Shown piece after piece: positions 1 through 7,562 of a stretch of DNA of 64,000 nucleotides (its first letter is position 1; each line of letters opens with the position of its first letter). Made by a program: the position numbers and the translations under genes. The notes under the pieces are model-generated. The model searched no databases. It had not been told where the DNA came from and saw only the letters and a list, made by a program, of their open reading frames with translations. The DNA comes from Bradyrhizobium prioriisuperbiae (GTDB lineage: Bacteria > Pseudomonadota > Alphaproteobacteria > Rhizobiales > Xanthobacteraceae). The stretch spans positions 8,048,501 through 8,112,500 of the forward strand of contig NZ_CP135921.1 in the NCBI RefSeq assembly GCF_032397745.1, written 5' to 3'.

Positions 1-4
1 ACGC

Positions 5-841
5 TCACCCCGCCACGCTGGAATCGAAGAAGAAGGCGTTGTTCTCGAAGGCGCGGATCGCTTCCGCACTTGCCGTCCGGCAGAGATCGTCGGCGCCGGC
101 AGGCGCGGCGCGATACCGAATGATTTCGACCGGATCCTCGGCATAACGGGGCGACGGGTCGAGCGGATGCGGACAGTTTGACAGCGCGATCAAGAGATCC
201 ATTTCGGCGCGCAGGTCGACGAAATCGCCGGCCTGGCGGCGGTCCGCCAGCCATTGAAAGCGCCCCTCGGCATCGACACTGACCGGTGCAAAAAAGCTGA
301 TGCACGGCATCACGTCGCGCCGATCGAGCCCGAGCTTGCCGGCGGCAAGGATGAAATTGTCACGGGTGTTGCGATGAGCACCGGCCCCATAGCGGGCTGC
401 GTTGGTCGCTGCCGTCGAGCCGCCGGCAAGGGTGTCATGGCCGGCGCCGGTGTCTTCGATGATGCTGAGCAGCGTGCGGCCCATGTCGGAGAGGATCACG
501 CGTCCCTTCCGCAGGCTCGCTGCCCACTGCACCTTGATGGTGTCGGCATGGTTGAGCCGCTCGCTGGGGTCGGTTGCGCTCCACGCCAGCAGGCTGACAC
601 AGGATGCGCCGCTGGTGTTGATCAGCCGCAGCGCCTCGCCGCGGTTGAGGCGCGTGGTCCAGTACCAGCCGCCGGGAATGATTTCGCGGTGGACGACCGC
701 GCCGGCTGCGATCGGCGCGCCGTCACGCGATGTCGGCGGCGGCAGCGCGCGAGGCGCCTGCCCCTGGCCGGCGGCCTTCAATGCCTCGTAGCGCGTCTTG
801 TAGGCCGCGATCTCGGCCTGCTGTTGTTCCGTCAGGATCAT
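5..841 (-). CDS. DUF1989 protein, carboxyguanidine deiminase-type subunit (UAAP1-like)
   Basis: 278 aa. The central block, with WYWTTRLNRGEALRL, LLAWSATDPSERLN, SDMGRTLLSIIEDT and GHDTLAGG, is the pattern of the DUF1989 proteins long annotated as urea carboxylase-associated proteins (UAAP1/UAAP2). Proteins of this family have been shown to form a two-subunit carboxyguanidine deiminase that converts carboxyguanidine to allophanate. I chose the ATG at 841 because AGAAAGGG lies six bases upstream; the frame is open to 886. It is the fourth gene of an operon with an ABC importer, behind a guanidine-I riboswitch, which fits guanidine use. The partner subunit, carboxylase and allophanate hydrolase would be expected beyond the left edge. 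Family call is strong; the subunit assignment is less sure. Confidence 0.82.
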   Translation of the reverse strand: MILTEQQQAEIAAYKTRYEALKAAGQGQAPRALPPPTSRDGAPIAAGAVVHREIIPGGWYWTTRLNRGEALRLINTSGASCVSLLAWSATDPSERLNHADTIKVQWAASLRKGRVILSDMGRTLLSIIEDTGAGHDTLAGGSTAATNAARYGAGAHRNTRDNFILAAGKLGLDRRDVMPCISFFAPVSVDAEGRFQWLADRRQAGDFVDLRAEMDLLIALSNCPHPLDPSPRYAEDPVEIIRYRAAPAGADDLCRTASAEAIRAFENNAFFFDSSVAG

Positions 842-882
842 GGTTTGCCCTTTCTCAGACAAGCGCGCCGGGTCGTCCCGGC

Positions 883-1674
883 TCATGCTCCTTGTTTGGC
901 CGGGTCGTCCCGGCCAGAGCGAAATGTCGACAAATGACGCACGTCGGCGACGCGGCGTGGGTAGATCTCGAGATCGCGCGAAATGGTGGCGCCGTAGCGT
1001 TCACGCTCTTCAGGACGATTGCGGTTACGCTCAAACGCGATCACCCGCGTCGCCAGCCGGAACGCTTCGCTGAGGTCATGGGTCACCATCACCACGGTGA
1101 GCTCGGTCTCATTCCAGAGCCGTTTCATCAGCACATGGATGTCGGCGCGGATGCCTGGATCGAGCGCGCCGAACGGCTCGTCCAGCAGCAGAATTTTTGG
1201 GCCGCGCATCACGGCCTGCGCCAGCGCCAGGCGCTGCTGCATGCCGCCCGACAGCGAGGCCGGATATTTGTCTTCGTGGCCGGCGAGGCCAACCTCGGCG
1301 AGCAGCGCCATGGCCTGCTCCACCGCGGCGCGTTTGGCCGCACCGAACAGCCGGCCCGTCACCTTGGCCTGCTGCAGTTCGCGCCCGAGCACGACATTCT
1401 GCAGCACCGTGAGATGTGGAAACACCGAATAGCGCTGGAACACCACGCCCCGGTCGGCGTCCGGCTCCGGCTTCAGCGACTTGCCGTCGACCAGGATTTG
1501 CCCGCGGGTCGGGCTTTCCTCGCCCAGCAGCATGCGCAGGAAGGTGGTCTTGCCGCAGCCCGATGGCCCGACCAGCGCGATGAACGCGCGCGAGGCAACA
1601 TCGAGCGTGATCCGCTCCAGCACGATGTGGTCATCGTATTCCTTCCAGACGTCGTCGAAATGGATCGCGCTCAT
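883..1674 (-). CDS. ABC transporter ATP-binding protein (guanidine/urea-carboxylase-type importer)
   Basis: 263 aa cytoplasmic ATPase of the nitrate/taurine (SsuB/TauB-like) importer type. Visible motifs are Walker A GPSGCGKT, signature LSGGMQQR, Walker B ILLLDEPFGALD and the H-loop in MVTHDLSEAF. The start ATG at 1674 overlaps the stop of the permease (ATGA), so translation is probably coupled. A longer in-frame opening to 2040 exists but lies within the permease gene and is rejected. Substrate is inferred from the riboswitch and the DUF1989 neighbour: guanidine or a related nitrogen compound. Confidence 0.88.
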   Translation of the reverse strand: MSAIHFDDVWKEYDDHIVLERITLDVASRAFIALVGPSGCGKTTFLRMLLGEESPTRGQILVDGKSLKPEPDADRGVVFQRYSVFPHLTVLQNVVLGRELQQAKVTGRLFGAAKRAAVEQAMALLAEVGLAGHEDKYPASLSGGMQQRLALAQAVMRGPKILLLDEPFGALDPGIRADIHVLMKRLWNETELTVVMVTHDLSEAFRLATRVIAFERNRNRPEERERYGATISRDLEIYPRRVADVRHLSTFRSGRDDPAKQGA

Positions 1675-2489
1675 TCCGCCCTCACCGATGCGAACCAGGG
1701 AAAGGCCTTGCGCTGCAGCAGGCGCAGTGCCGCGTCCATCAGGAAGGCGAGCAGCGTGATCCAGATCACGTAGGGAATGATCACGTCCATGGCGAGATAG
1801 CGCCGCACCAGGAAGATGCGATAGCCAAGACCGGAATCCGAGGCGATGGCTTCCGCGGCAATCAGGAACAGCCAAGCCGGCCCCAATTGCAGCCGCAACG
1901 AGTCGATCAGCCGCGGCAGGATCTGCGGCAGCACCACCCGCAGCGCCACCTGCCAGGTCGAGGCGCCGAGTGTCTGCGCCTTGATCAACTGCTCGCGCGG
2001 CAATTCCAGCACCTTCATGGTGAGATCGCGGATGATGCACGGCAAGGTGCCGATCACGATCAGCGCAACCTTGGAATTCTCGCCGAGCCCCATCATGATG
2101 AACAGAATGGGCAGCAGCGCCAGCGGCGGCACCATGGAGGTGACGTTGACGAACGACGCCAGCAAGGCGTTCGCCGACGGCAACAGCCCGATCACGATAC
2201 CGAAGATCAGGGCGGCGACGGTCGAGATCGCCAGCGCCGACACCAGCCGCCCGAGACTCGCGATGGTGTCGGACAGCATCAGGATGGTGCCGGTGCGCAC
2301 ATCGACCTCAAAGCCCATGCGCTTGACAGCCTGCGCCATGCTGGACAGCGCAGGCAGCAACTTGTCGTTCGGATTTTCCGCCAGCCGCATGCTGGAGCCG
2401 GTGAAATACGCAATCAGGAGCAACACGAACGGCAGCATGGCGAGATAAAATCCCACCTGCCGACCGGGCTTGATGTTCATGAGGCGCAT
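1671..2489 (-). CDS. ABC transporter permease (guanidine/urea-carboxylase-type importer)
   Basis: 272 aa inner-membrane protein of the BPD_transp_1 (SsuC/TauC-like) family. It has an N-terminal membrane segment (YLAMLPFVLLLIAYF), several further hydrophobic helices and an EAA-type cytoplasmic loop around TLGASTWQVALRVVLPQILPR. Start ATG at 2489 is preceded by AGGAG at good spacing. It lies between the binding protein (gap of about 45 bases) and the ATPase (4-base overlap), forming a standard three-gene importer. Confidence 0.88.
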   Translation of the reverse strand: MRLMNIKPGRQVGFYLAMLPFVLLLIAYFTGSSMRLAENPNDKLLPALSSMAQAVKRMGFEVDVRTGTILMLSDTIASLGRLVSALAISTVAALIFGIVIGLLPSANALLASFVNVTSMVPPLALLPILFIMMGLGENSKVALIVIGTLPCIIRDLTMKVLELPREQLIKAQTLGASTWQVALRVVLPQILPRLIDSLRLQLGPAWLFLIAAEAIASDSGLGYRIFLVRRYLAMDVIIPYVIWITLLAFLMDAALRLLQRKAFPWFASVRAE

Positions 2490-2534
2490 GGCCGTCTCCT
2501 GCAGCAGCTTTCAGAGCCGTCTCAGAGCTTGCTC

Positions 2535-3608
2535 TTAAAGCTTACCTTTGGCGGCGGCGTCCATGTAGGTCGCGTCGAAGCGCAGCTTGATGTTGCTCTT
2601 GTCGCCGAGCACCTTCTTGTCGCCGAGTTCGATGCCGACGGCGTCGGCAGACTTCGCATCCTTGCCGAGCAGCGCCTTTTCGAACAGGAACTTGCGCACC
2701 CGGTCCATGGTGGTACCCACTGCCGCGCTCTTGGTGAAGGCTTCCGCGTCGGCTGCCTTGTCGAACAGCTTGGTCGAGGCGAGCTGGCTCTCAAAGCCGG
2801 CGAGATCGGTGCCGGAGGCTTTCGCCATGGCTTCCTTCGCCGCCTTGCCCTCTTCGCCAGCGGCGGTCATCTTGGCAATCGTCTCATACCAGATGCCGAC
2901 CAATGCCTTGGCGAAATTGGGATTATCCTTCAACACTGCGGTGTTGGCCACCATCAGGTCCATGATCTCGCCGGGGATCTGCGAGGAATCGAACACCTTC
3001 TTGGCGTCCTTGGATTCGAGAATTTCGGAGACGATCGGATTCCAGGTCACCACGGCGGTGACGTCGGCCGTCTTGTAGGCGGCGGCGAGATCGGCATCGG
3101 AGGTGTTGACGACCTTGATGTCTTTTTCGGCCAGATGCTTGCTCTCCAGCGCCCGCGCCAGCAGGTAATGCGAGACCGAGAACTCGACGAGGTTGATCTT
3201 CTGGCCCTTGATGGCGGCGAGATCGGCCTTGTTCTTCAGGATGACGGCGTCATTGCCGTTGGAGAAATCGCCCATCACCACAGCCGTGGTATCGACGCCA
3301 CCCGCGGCGGGAATCGACAACGCATCCATGTTGGTGATGGTCACGGCGTCGAACGCACCGGCGGTGTATTGATTGACCGATTCAACGTAGTCGTTGAACT
3401 GCTTCACCTCGATGGTGAGGCCGTATTTGTCCGCCCATTTCTTGACGATGCCGGTATCGGCCGCATAGCCCCAGGGCATCCAGCCGACATAGATCGACCA
3501 GGCGACCTTGAAGTCCTTCTTCGGCGCGGCCTGGGCGGGCGCCGCGATCACGGCGCTCAGCGCGGTGACGACAGCGACGGAACGGAGAAATGATGTGAGC
3601 TTGTTCAT
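2535..3608 (-). CDS. ABC transporter substrate-binding protein, urea-carboxylase/guanidine operon family
   Basis: 357 aa. The N terminus has a Sec signal peptide ending ...VIAAPAQA, followed by a mature NMT1/SsuA-like binding protein (KVAWSIYVGWMPWGYA, AGAFDAVTITNMDALSIPAAGGVD). It resembles the binding-protein family that accompanies urea-carboxylase (now guanidine carboxylase) operons. ATG at 3608 has GAGGGA upstream. It is the first gene after the riboswitch and terminator, so its expression should respond directly to the sensed ligand. Periplasmic location is inferred from the signal peptide. Confidence 0.87.
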   Translation of the reverse strand: MNKLTSFLRSVAVVTALSAVIAAPAQAAPKKDFKVAWSIYVGWMPWGYAADTGIVKKWADKYGLTIEVKQFNDYVESVNQYTAGAFDAVTITNMDALSIPAAGGVDTTAVVMGDFSNGNDAVILKNKADLAAIKGQKINLVEFSVSHYLLARALESKHLAEKDIKVVNTSDADLAAAYKTADVTAVVTWNPIVSEILESKDAKKVFDSSQIPGEIMDLMVANTAVLKDNPNFAKALVGIWYETIAKMTAAGEEGKAAKEAMAKASGTDLAGFESQLASTKLFDKAADAEAFTKSAAVGTTMDRVRKFLFEKALLGKDAKSADAVGIELGDKKVLGDKSNIKLRFDATYMDAAAKGKL

Positions 3609-3632
3609 GACAGATCCCTCTTGCAAATTTAC

Positions 3633-3673
3633 AAAAAGGGATCGGCGACAGACCATCGCTTTGCCAATCCCTT
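3633..3673 (-). terminator. Intrinsic terminator of the riboswitch expression platform
   Basis: On the minus strand an 11-bp stem (AAGGGATTGGC with GCCGATCCCTT, one G-U pair) encloses a 16-base loop and is followed by a short T run, 24 bases before the binding-protein start codon. It sits just after the riboswitch aptamer. A competing small hairpin, GCCAA-GGGA-TTGGC, uses the 5' arm of the stem and could act as antiterminator. Control by transcription termination is inferred from this layout. Confidence 0.72.
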
Positions 3674-3682
3674 GGCTAACGA

Positions 3683-3790
3683 GGTCTCCCGGGCTTTTGT
3701 CCCGCCGTGCACCTGCGAGGATGTCTCCCCCGCAAGCGGCTGCTCTCGGACCAGCGCTCTGCCAAAGCAGAGCCGGAACCCTAGCGGCCA
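3683..3790 (-). promoter_or_regulatory. Guanidine-I (ykkC) riboswitch aptamer
   Basis: On the minus strand the leader carries, in order, the conserved pieces of the ykkC/guanidine-I aptamer: CTAGGGTTCCG (3774-3784), a GCTCTGC/GCAGAGC hairpin, CTGGTCCGAGAG, then ACGGCGGGA with AAAAGCCCGGGAGA (3684-3707). The order, spacing and sequences match the family consensus as I know it. It sits between a sigma-54-type promoter and an intrinsic terminator, upstream of importer genes. Guanidinium sensing is family knowledge. The exact ends are approximate. Confidence 0.93.
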
Positions 3791-3805
3791 ACTCGGAAAA
3801 AGAGA

Positions 3806-3821
3806 TGCATGCAACGTGCCA
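3806..3821 (-). promoter_or_regulatory. Candidate sigma-54 promoter of the guanidine operon
   Basis: The minus strand reads TGGCAC-gttgc-ATGCA. This matches the sigma-54 pattern TGGCAC-N5-TTGCW with one deviation and correct GG-to-GC spacing. Transcription would begin about a dozen bases downstream, near 3795, just before the riboswitch aptamer. This fits nitrogen control of guanidine use. No convincing NtrC site was seen upstream. Confidence 0.6.
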
Positions 3822-3849
3822 CATCCCGGCCGATTGAAAATCAAGGGAT

Positions 3850-4580
3850 TTTGGCCAGAGCCCAGTGGTTCACCGCGAACGCTTGCTCAACAAATATGCA
3901 GCCGCGCATTTTATTGAAGCTTTCCTTTTCCGGACGTCGAGGCACCTTTGGACAGCGTCGATGATCGACGCGAACACAGGACAGACGTCGGATGAAATGG
4001 CTGCGGAGTGGATTGCGCCTGTTGCTCGCCGGGCTGTATGGCCGGTGCGGTCTCAGCGCAAGTCCAGATCACAAATGCGCACGATGACATCGGCGCAGCC
4101 GACGGCGGGTACTCTTGATACGAGCCCGGCGGCCGGAGTTGCCGAGCGTTGAGCGGCGAAGGCAACAAAAAACTCCCGCGGGCGATTTGCGAACGCGCCC
4201 CACTCCAAACTAGTTTTGCATTGGAGGCGCTAGTCGCAGAGGATCCAAAATCCAACTAGAGAACCGACTGATTGCGATTGTAGAGTTTCCTTATCAGTTT
4301 CACAGACTTACTCCGTTTAACAGAACGTTATCAGTCAGCAAACTGACTCCTGTTCATGCCAAACCTTATCAGTTGCGAACTGATTTCATTTTGGCGCGGA
4401 ACCGCATCACCTAAACAACTGATCATGCCTCGGTGACGCCCGCCCGCAACCCTCTCATCGTTCTGAAGATCCCCGTCAGGCGCGTCAATGCAACTCTGTT
4501 CCGGAGCACCGCCGCGAGCGTTCGCGAAATCCTACGCGAAGACTATCCCGATGCTCCCAGTCGGCGTCCTGCGACCCACT
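3850..4580. other. Non-coding stretch between the guanidine operon and the IS element
   Basis: Open frames here are short, lack ribosome-binding sites and contain no recognisable domain. The only structure I see is the TTATCAGT motif array at 4267-4423, listed separately. Base composition becomes visibly more AT-rich from about 4260, which may mark the left edge of the accessory island. Confidence 0.5.
4267..4423. repeat. Array of TTATCAGT / AACTGAT motifs
   Basis: TTATCAGT occurs at 4291, 4328 and 4366, spaced 37 and 38 bases apart. Two copies are part of inverted repeats: TCAGTcagcaaACTGA (around 4331-4346) and the perfect ATCAGTT-gcg-AACTGAT (4368-4384). Half-sites ACTGAT lie at 4267 and AACTGAT at 4417. 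The regular spacing suggests binding sites for a dimeric DNA-binding protein rather than chance. Function unknown. Confidence 0.55.
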
Positions 4581-5603
4581 AGGTGTTTGGTCCCAAGCTT
4601 TGATGGTGCGTTCTTATCGCACGATTCGAAGGATGGGCTATGGGACAAGTTTTACACGGCTGCGCCACCACGACGGAGGCAGTCCGTCGAGCAATACAAA
4701 ATAGTCAAGAGAGCCTGAGGGCGCTGACCAGGCGCTACGGGATCAACCAGAAGACTGTCGCGAAGTGGAAGGAGCGCGAGACTGTCGCCGATATCCCGAC
4801 AGGCCCCAGGGACGCCAAGTCGACAGTGCTTTCCATCGAGGAGGAGGCGATCATTGTCGCTTTCCGGCGGCATACGCTATTGCCGCTCGACGATTGCCTC
4901 TATGCGCTCCAGCCAACCATCCCGCATCTGACGCGATCCTCCCTGCATCGCTGCCTCCAGCGCCACGGCATCAGCCGATTGCCGGAGGTCGAAGGCAGCA
5001 AGCCTCCGAAGAAAAAGTTCAAGGCTTACCCGATCGGTTACTTCCACATCGACATTGCTGAGCTTCAGACCGCTGAAGGCAAGCTCTACCTGTACGTCGC
5101 CATCGACCGCACGAGCAAGTTTGCCTTCGTACAACTGGTCAGGAAGACGGGAAGAACCTCCGCCTCGGCCTTCCTTGAAGCTCTGATCGCGGCTGTCCCC
5201 TACAAGATCCACACGGTTCTCACCGACAATGGGATCCAGTTCACTTTCCCGCCGCGCTATGCGGACGGCCCGACGGCACGATACGTGACACATATGTTCG
5301 ATATGCGCTGCCAAGAGAATGGCATCGAACATCGGCTGACCAAGATCAAGCACCCCTGGACCAATGGCCAGGTCGAGCGCATGAACCGCACGATCAAGGA
5401 AGCGACCGTCCAACGCTACCATTACGATCGACACGACCAGCTTGAAGCTCACCTCGCCGACTTCATCAACGCCTACAACTACGCTCGACGGCTGAAGACC
5501 CTGAAGGGCCTCACGCCTTACGAATACATCTGCAAATGCTGGACTTCCCAACCGGACCGATTCAAACTTAATCCGCTCCAGCAAATGACGGGACTAAACA
5601 CCT
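4581..5603 (+). mobile_element. IS481-type insertion sequence, complete
   Basis: A roughly 1.02-kb element carrying one transposase gene. It is bounded by near-perfect inverted repeats: AGGTGTTTGGTCCC at 4581-4594 and GGGACTAAACACCT at 5590-5603 (13 of 14 match; extending by one base gives TAGGTG... / ...CACCTA). Size and single-ORF structure fit the IS481 family. The transposase stop codon lies within the right repeat. No target-site duplication was convincing by eye, so the outer ends may be off by a few bases. Confidence 0.8.
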
Positions 5604-5605
5604 AA
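4640..5605 (+). CDS. IS481-family transposase
   Basis: 321 aa. The N-terminal helix-turn-helix (LTRRYGINQKTVAKWKER, about residues 28-47) is followed by an rve/integrase catalytic core. DDE residues are visible as D in IGYFHIDIAEL, D in TVLTDNGIQF and E in GQVERMNRTIKEA. The C terminus has LADFINAYNYARRLKTLKGLTPYEYI, typical of IS481 transposases. The gene is full length with no frameshift, so the element may be active. The start ATG follows AAGGATGG. Confidence 0.92.
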   Translation: MGQVLHGCATTTEAVRRAIQNSQESLRALTRRYGINQKTVAKWKERETVADIPTGPRDAKSTVLSIEEEAIIVAFRRHTLLPLDDCLYALQPTIPHLTRSSLHRCLQRHGISRLPEVEGSKPPKKKFKAYPIGYFHIDIAELQTAEGKLYLYVAIDRTSKFAFVQLVRKTGRTSASAFLEALIAAVPYKIHTVLTDNGIQFTFPPRYADGPTARYVTHMFDMRCQENGIEHRLTKIKHPWTNGQVERMNRTIKEATVQRYHYDRHDQLEAHLADFINAYNYARRLKTLKGLTPYEYICKCWTSQPDRFKLNPLQQMTGLNT

Positions 5606-5615
5606 GGCCCCTCAC

Positions 5616-6017
5616 CTAATCGCGGGCGACGAGATTACCAAGGTCACGCAGAAAGGTGAGCAGTTTGTCTAGCCCCTCAGGGGATCCGTCCCACACCCTT
5701 GCGGCTGCTTTGGCAAGCTGCTCCCTTCCGCTCTCCGCGTGTTCCGCGGCGTTGTTGGAAAGACACTTTTTTGCATAATTGCATAACTCGGCGAGAGTCG
5801 GAGTGAGCCGAGGCGGCCTTCGGTTCAGCGCACGGTGGACGCTCGACTGGTTCACGCCGACCAACTCCGCCAGCGCAGCATCCTTTAGTCGTAGGGAATT
5901 TTTGAGTTTAACGACCAGGGCCACGGCCTCGACCGCGCCCTCTTCCGGACTGACGGGCCGCCCTACAGAATTCTGAATTTCATCTTTTCTGCGCGCCACG
6001 TTTATGTAATAATGCAA
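5616..6017 (-). CDS. Small helix-turn-helix protein, divergent to NADAR gene
   Basis: Up to 133 aa. A helix-turn-helix is visible in LKDAALAELVGVNQSSVHRALNRRPPRLTPTL, of lambda-repressor/XRE type. The remainder (HAESGREQLAKAAARVWDGSPEGLDKLLTFLRDL) looks helical. The listed start at 6017 is TTG without a clear ribosome-binding site; a GTG about six codons in is an alternative. It is divergent from the NADAR gene with under 50 bases between, so it may repress that gene. Exact role unknown. Confidence 0.6.
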   Translation of the reverse strand: MHYYINVARRKDEIQNSVGRPVSPEEGAVEAVALVVKLKNSLRLKDAALAELVGVNQSSVHRALNRRPPRLTPTLAELCNYAKKCLSNNAAEHAESGREQLAKAAARVWDGSPEGLDKLLTFLRDLGNLVARD

Positions 6018-6044
6018 AAATTAAATCTTCACAAGGGGTCGGCG

Positions 6045-6545
6045 ATGAAGGAAATCCGCTTTTATCGTGCAAGCGAAAAGCCTTACGGCGTGTTCAGCAA
6101 TCTCTACAGGCGGCCGATCACATTTGAAAAGTGCGTCTATCCGACCTCCGAGCACGCCTACCAAGCCGGGAAAGCACGCAAAGAAGAAGTGCGCGATTGG
6201 CTTATGGCCGCGCCCTCCCCGGCGTTACTCGCGATGGCGGCGCATGGCCTCTATCAGTGGGACATCACCCCCGATTGGTCGAGAATTAAGTTCGACCGCA
6301 TGAGAGCTGTACTCAGGGCGAAGTTCACCCAGCACCCCGATCTGGCAGCTATCCTTCTCGACACCAAGGATGCAGTGCTGATCGAGACCGCGACCGTCGA
6401 TAACGCCGTCAACAGGCTTTGGGGCGAGGTGCCCGGCAAGGGCGGAAAGAACATGCTCGGGATAATGCTGATGGAAGTTCGCGAAAGTATCCGGCAAAAC
6501 AGCAACAAGCGGCGACGCAAGATCACCATGCAGGCGGCTGAATAG
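6045..6545 (+). CDS. NADAR family (YbiA-like) N-glycosidase
   Basis: 166 aa, full length for the family. It shows the NADAR/DUF1768 pattern: FYRASEKPYGVFSNLYRRPITF near the N terminus, PTSEHAYQAGKA, then FTQHPDLAAILLDTKDAVLIE, DNAVNRLWGEVPGKGGKNMLGIMLMEVR. Family members cleave N-glycosidic bonds. Some act on riboflavin-pathway ribose-phosphate intermediates, and others remove ADP-ribose from guanine as antitoxins to DarT-type toxins. ATG at 6045 has AGGGG upstream. The gene converges on the PfkB kinase gene with three bases between stops. No DarT-like toxin was found nearby. Confidence 0.85.
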   Translation: MKEIRFYRASEKPYGVFSNLYRRPITFEKCVYPTSEHAYQAGKARKEEVRDWLMAAPSPALLAMAAHGLYQWDITPDWSRIKFDRMRAVLRAKFTQHPDLAAILLDTKDAVLIETATVDNAVNRLWGEVPGKGGKNMLGIMLMEVRESIRQNSNKRRRKITMQAAE

Positions 6546-6548
6546 ACT

Positions 6549-7547
6549 TCAGTCGCGGCTACAACGCCCGAGCGTTGTCACATACGAGGTGGACGACTCG
6601 TCGATACCTCGATCAAGCATCGCGCGAACGCGGCGTGCACCGGCCGCGAGAAACAATCCACGAGCACCGGTAAAACCGCAATTCAGTGCTGCAAGGCGTT
6701 GCCCGAGCTGGATACCATCGAAGATATCTTCGACCTTCCAGCTTCCTTCGTGATACCAGCGCTTCAGGACGAGATCCAACAGACCAGTCGTCACCATGTC
6801 TCCCGATCCGCACGTGTCAACGACGCGCGGAGCAAAGCTGGACGGAAAATGACGCCGAACGTTTCCGTTCGAAACTGTCAATCCGTGAACCCCATGAGTC
6901 CTGATGATTATTGTTTCAGGATCAAGCTCGTCGTCAGCAATGTGTTTTCCAGCCGTCTCATCGGACAGCTTGATGACTGTAGCGCAACGAACGGCCCTAG
7001 TGAACAATTCGTCGTCAACCGACGCCGGCTCGAAGAAGATTAGAGCCCCTGCTCGTTTTGCCTCTTCCATCGCGAGCATGATCGATTCCGAAACACGATC
7101 TGCGTAGAAAATTGACACCGACTTCAATGTCTCGGCAGCCTGCCAAACGTGGTCATGATTAATCGATCGCCACTTTGGAAAGCGGACGAACGTCTGAGGA
7201 CAAGTTGAAGTGAATCGGTGAGTTGCGTTCACCGTATCAACGATTTCTACAATGACAGGAGAGCTTCCCGTGTTGGCCCGAGACACATAGCGCGTCTCGC
7301 ATCCAGCCTTCTCGAACTCGTCAAAGAGGAAACGGCCATGATCGTCGTCGCCGAGATTGACCACTGGGAAGACCGGGTGCCCCAGCAACGCAAGCGATAG
7401 CAGAACATTTCCACATGATCCGCCTAGAGCTTCCGTCGGAGCGGTATAGGAATCGGCATAGATCCGGTCGACAGCTGTCAGACCGGTGCCTGCGACGGCA
7501 GGGCGCGCCGATTGCAGCGTGAACTCTCTCGACCTCAATTGGACCAT
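6549..7547 (-). CDS. PfkB/ribokinase-family sugar or nucleoside kinase
   Basis: 332 aa. The first PfkB signature is visible as GGSCGNVLLSLALLG (about residues 42-56). The catalytic motif is DTCGSGD at 244-250, in place of the usual DTxGAGD, with the catalytic Asp kept. FEPA-type and IKLSDET motifs also fit. Substrate is not predictable by eye: ribose, nucleoside or another sugar. It is the last gene of a five-gene operon, 15 bases after the SIS-HAD gene. A biosynthetic or salvage step on a phosphosugar is the natural inference. Confidence 0.82.
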   Translation of the reverse strand: MVQLRSREFTLQSARPAVAGTGLTAVDRIYADSYTAPTEALGGSCGNVLLSLALLGHPVFPVVNLGDDDHGRFLFDEFEKAGCETRYVSRANTGSSPVIVEIVDTVNATHRFTSTCPQTFVRFPKWRSINHDHVWQAAETLKSVSIFYADRVSESIMLAMEEAKRAGALIFFEPASVDDELFTRAVRCATVIKLSDETAGKHIADDELDPETIIIRTHGVHGLTVSNGNVRRHFPSSFAPRVVDTCGSGDMVTTGLLDLVLKRWYHEGSWKVEDIFDGIQLGQRLAALNCGFTGARGLFLAAGARRVRAMLDRGIDESSTSYVTTLGRCSRD

Positions 7548-7562
7548 AACATGAACACTTTA

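Noticed and set aside
1887..3593. 568-aa open frame on the plus strand
   Set aside because: It is antisense to the permease and binding-protein genes, has a low-complexity Arg/Gly/His-rich composition typical of shadow frames in high-GC DNA, and shows no domain.
3911..4255. 114-aa minus-strand frame in the intergenic region
   Set aside because: Overlaps competing frames on the other strand, no ribosome-binding site, no domain.
5616..6545. DarT-NADAR or HigBA-type toxin-antitoxin module
   Set aside because: No DarT-like ADP-ribosyltransferase or HigB-like toxin lies nearby; the HTH protein and NADAR alone do not make a recognised module.
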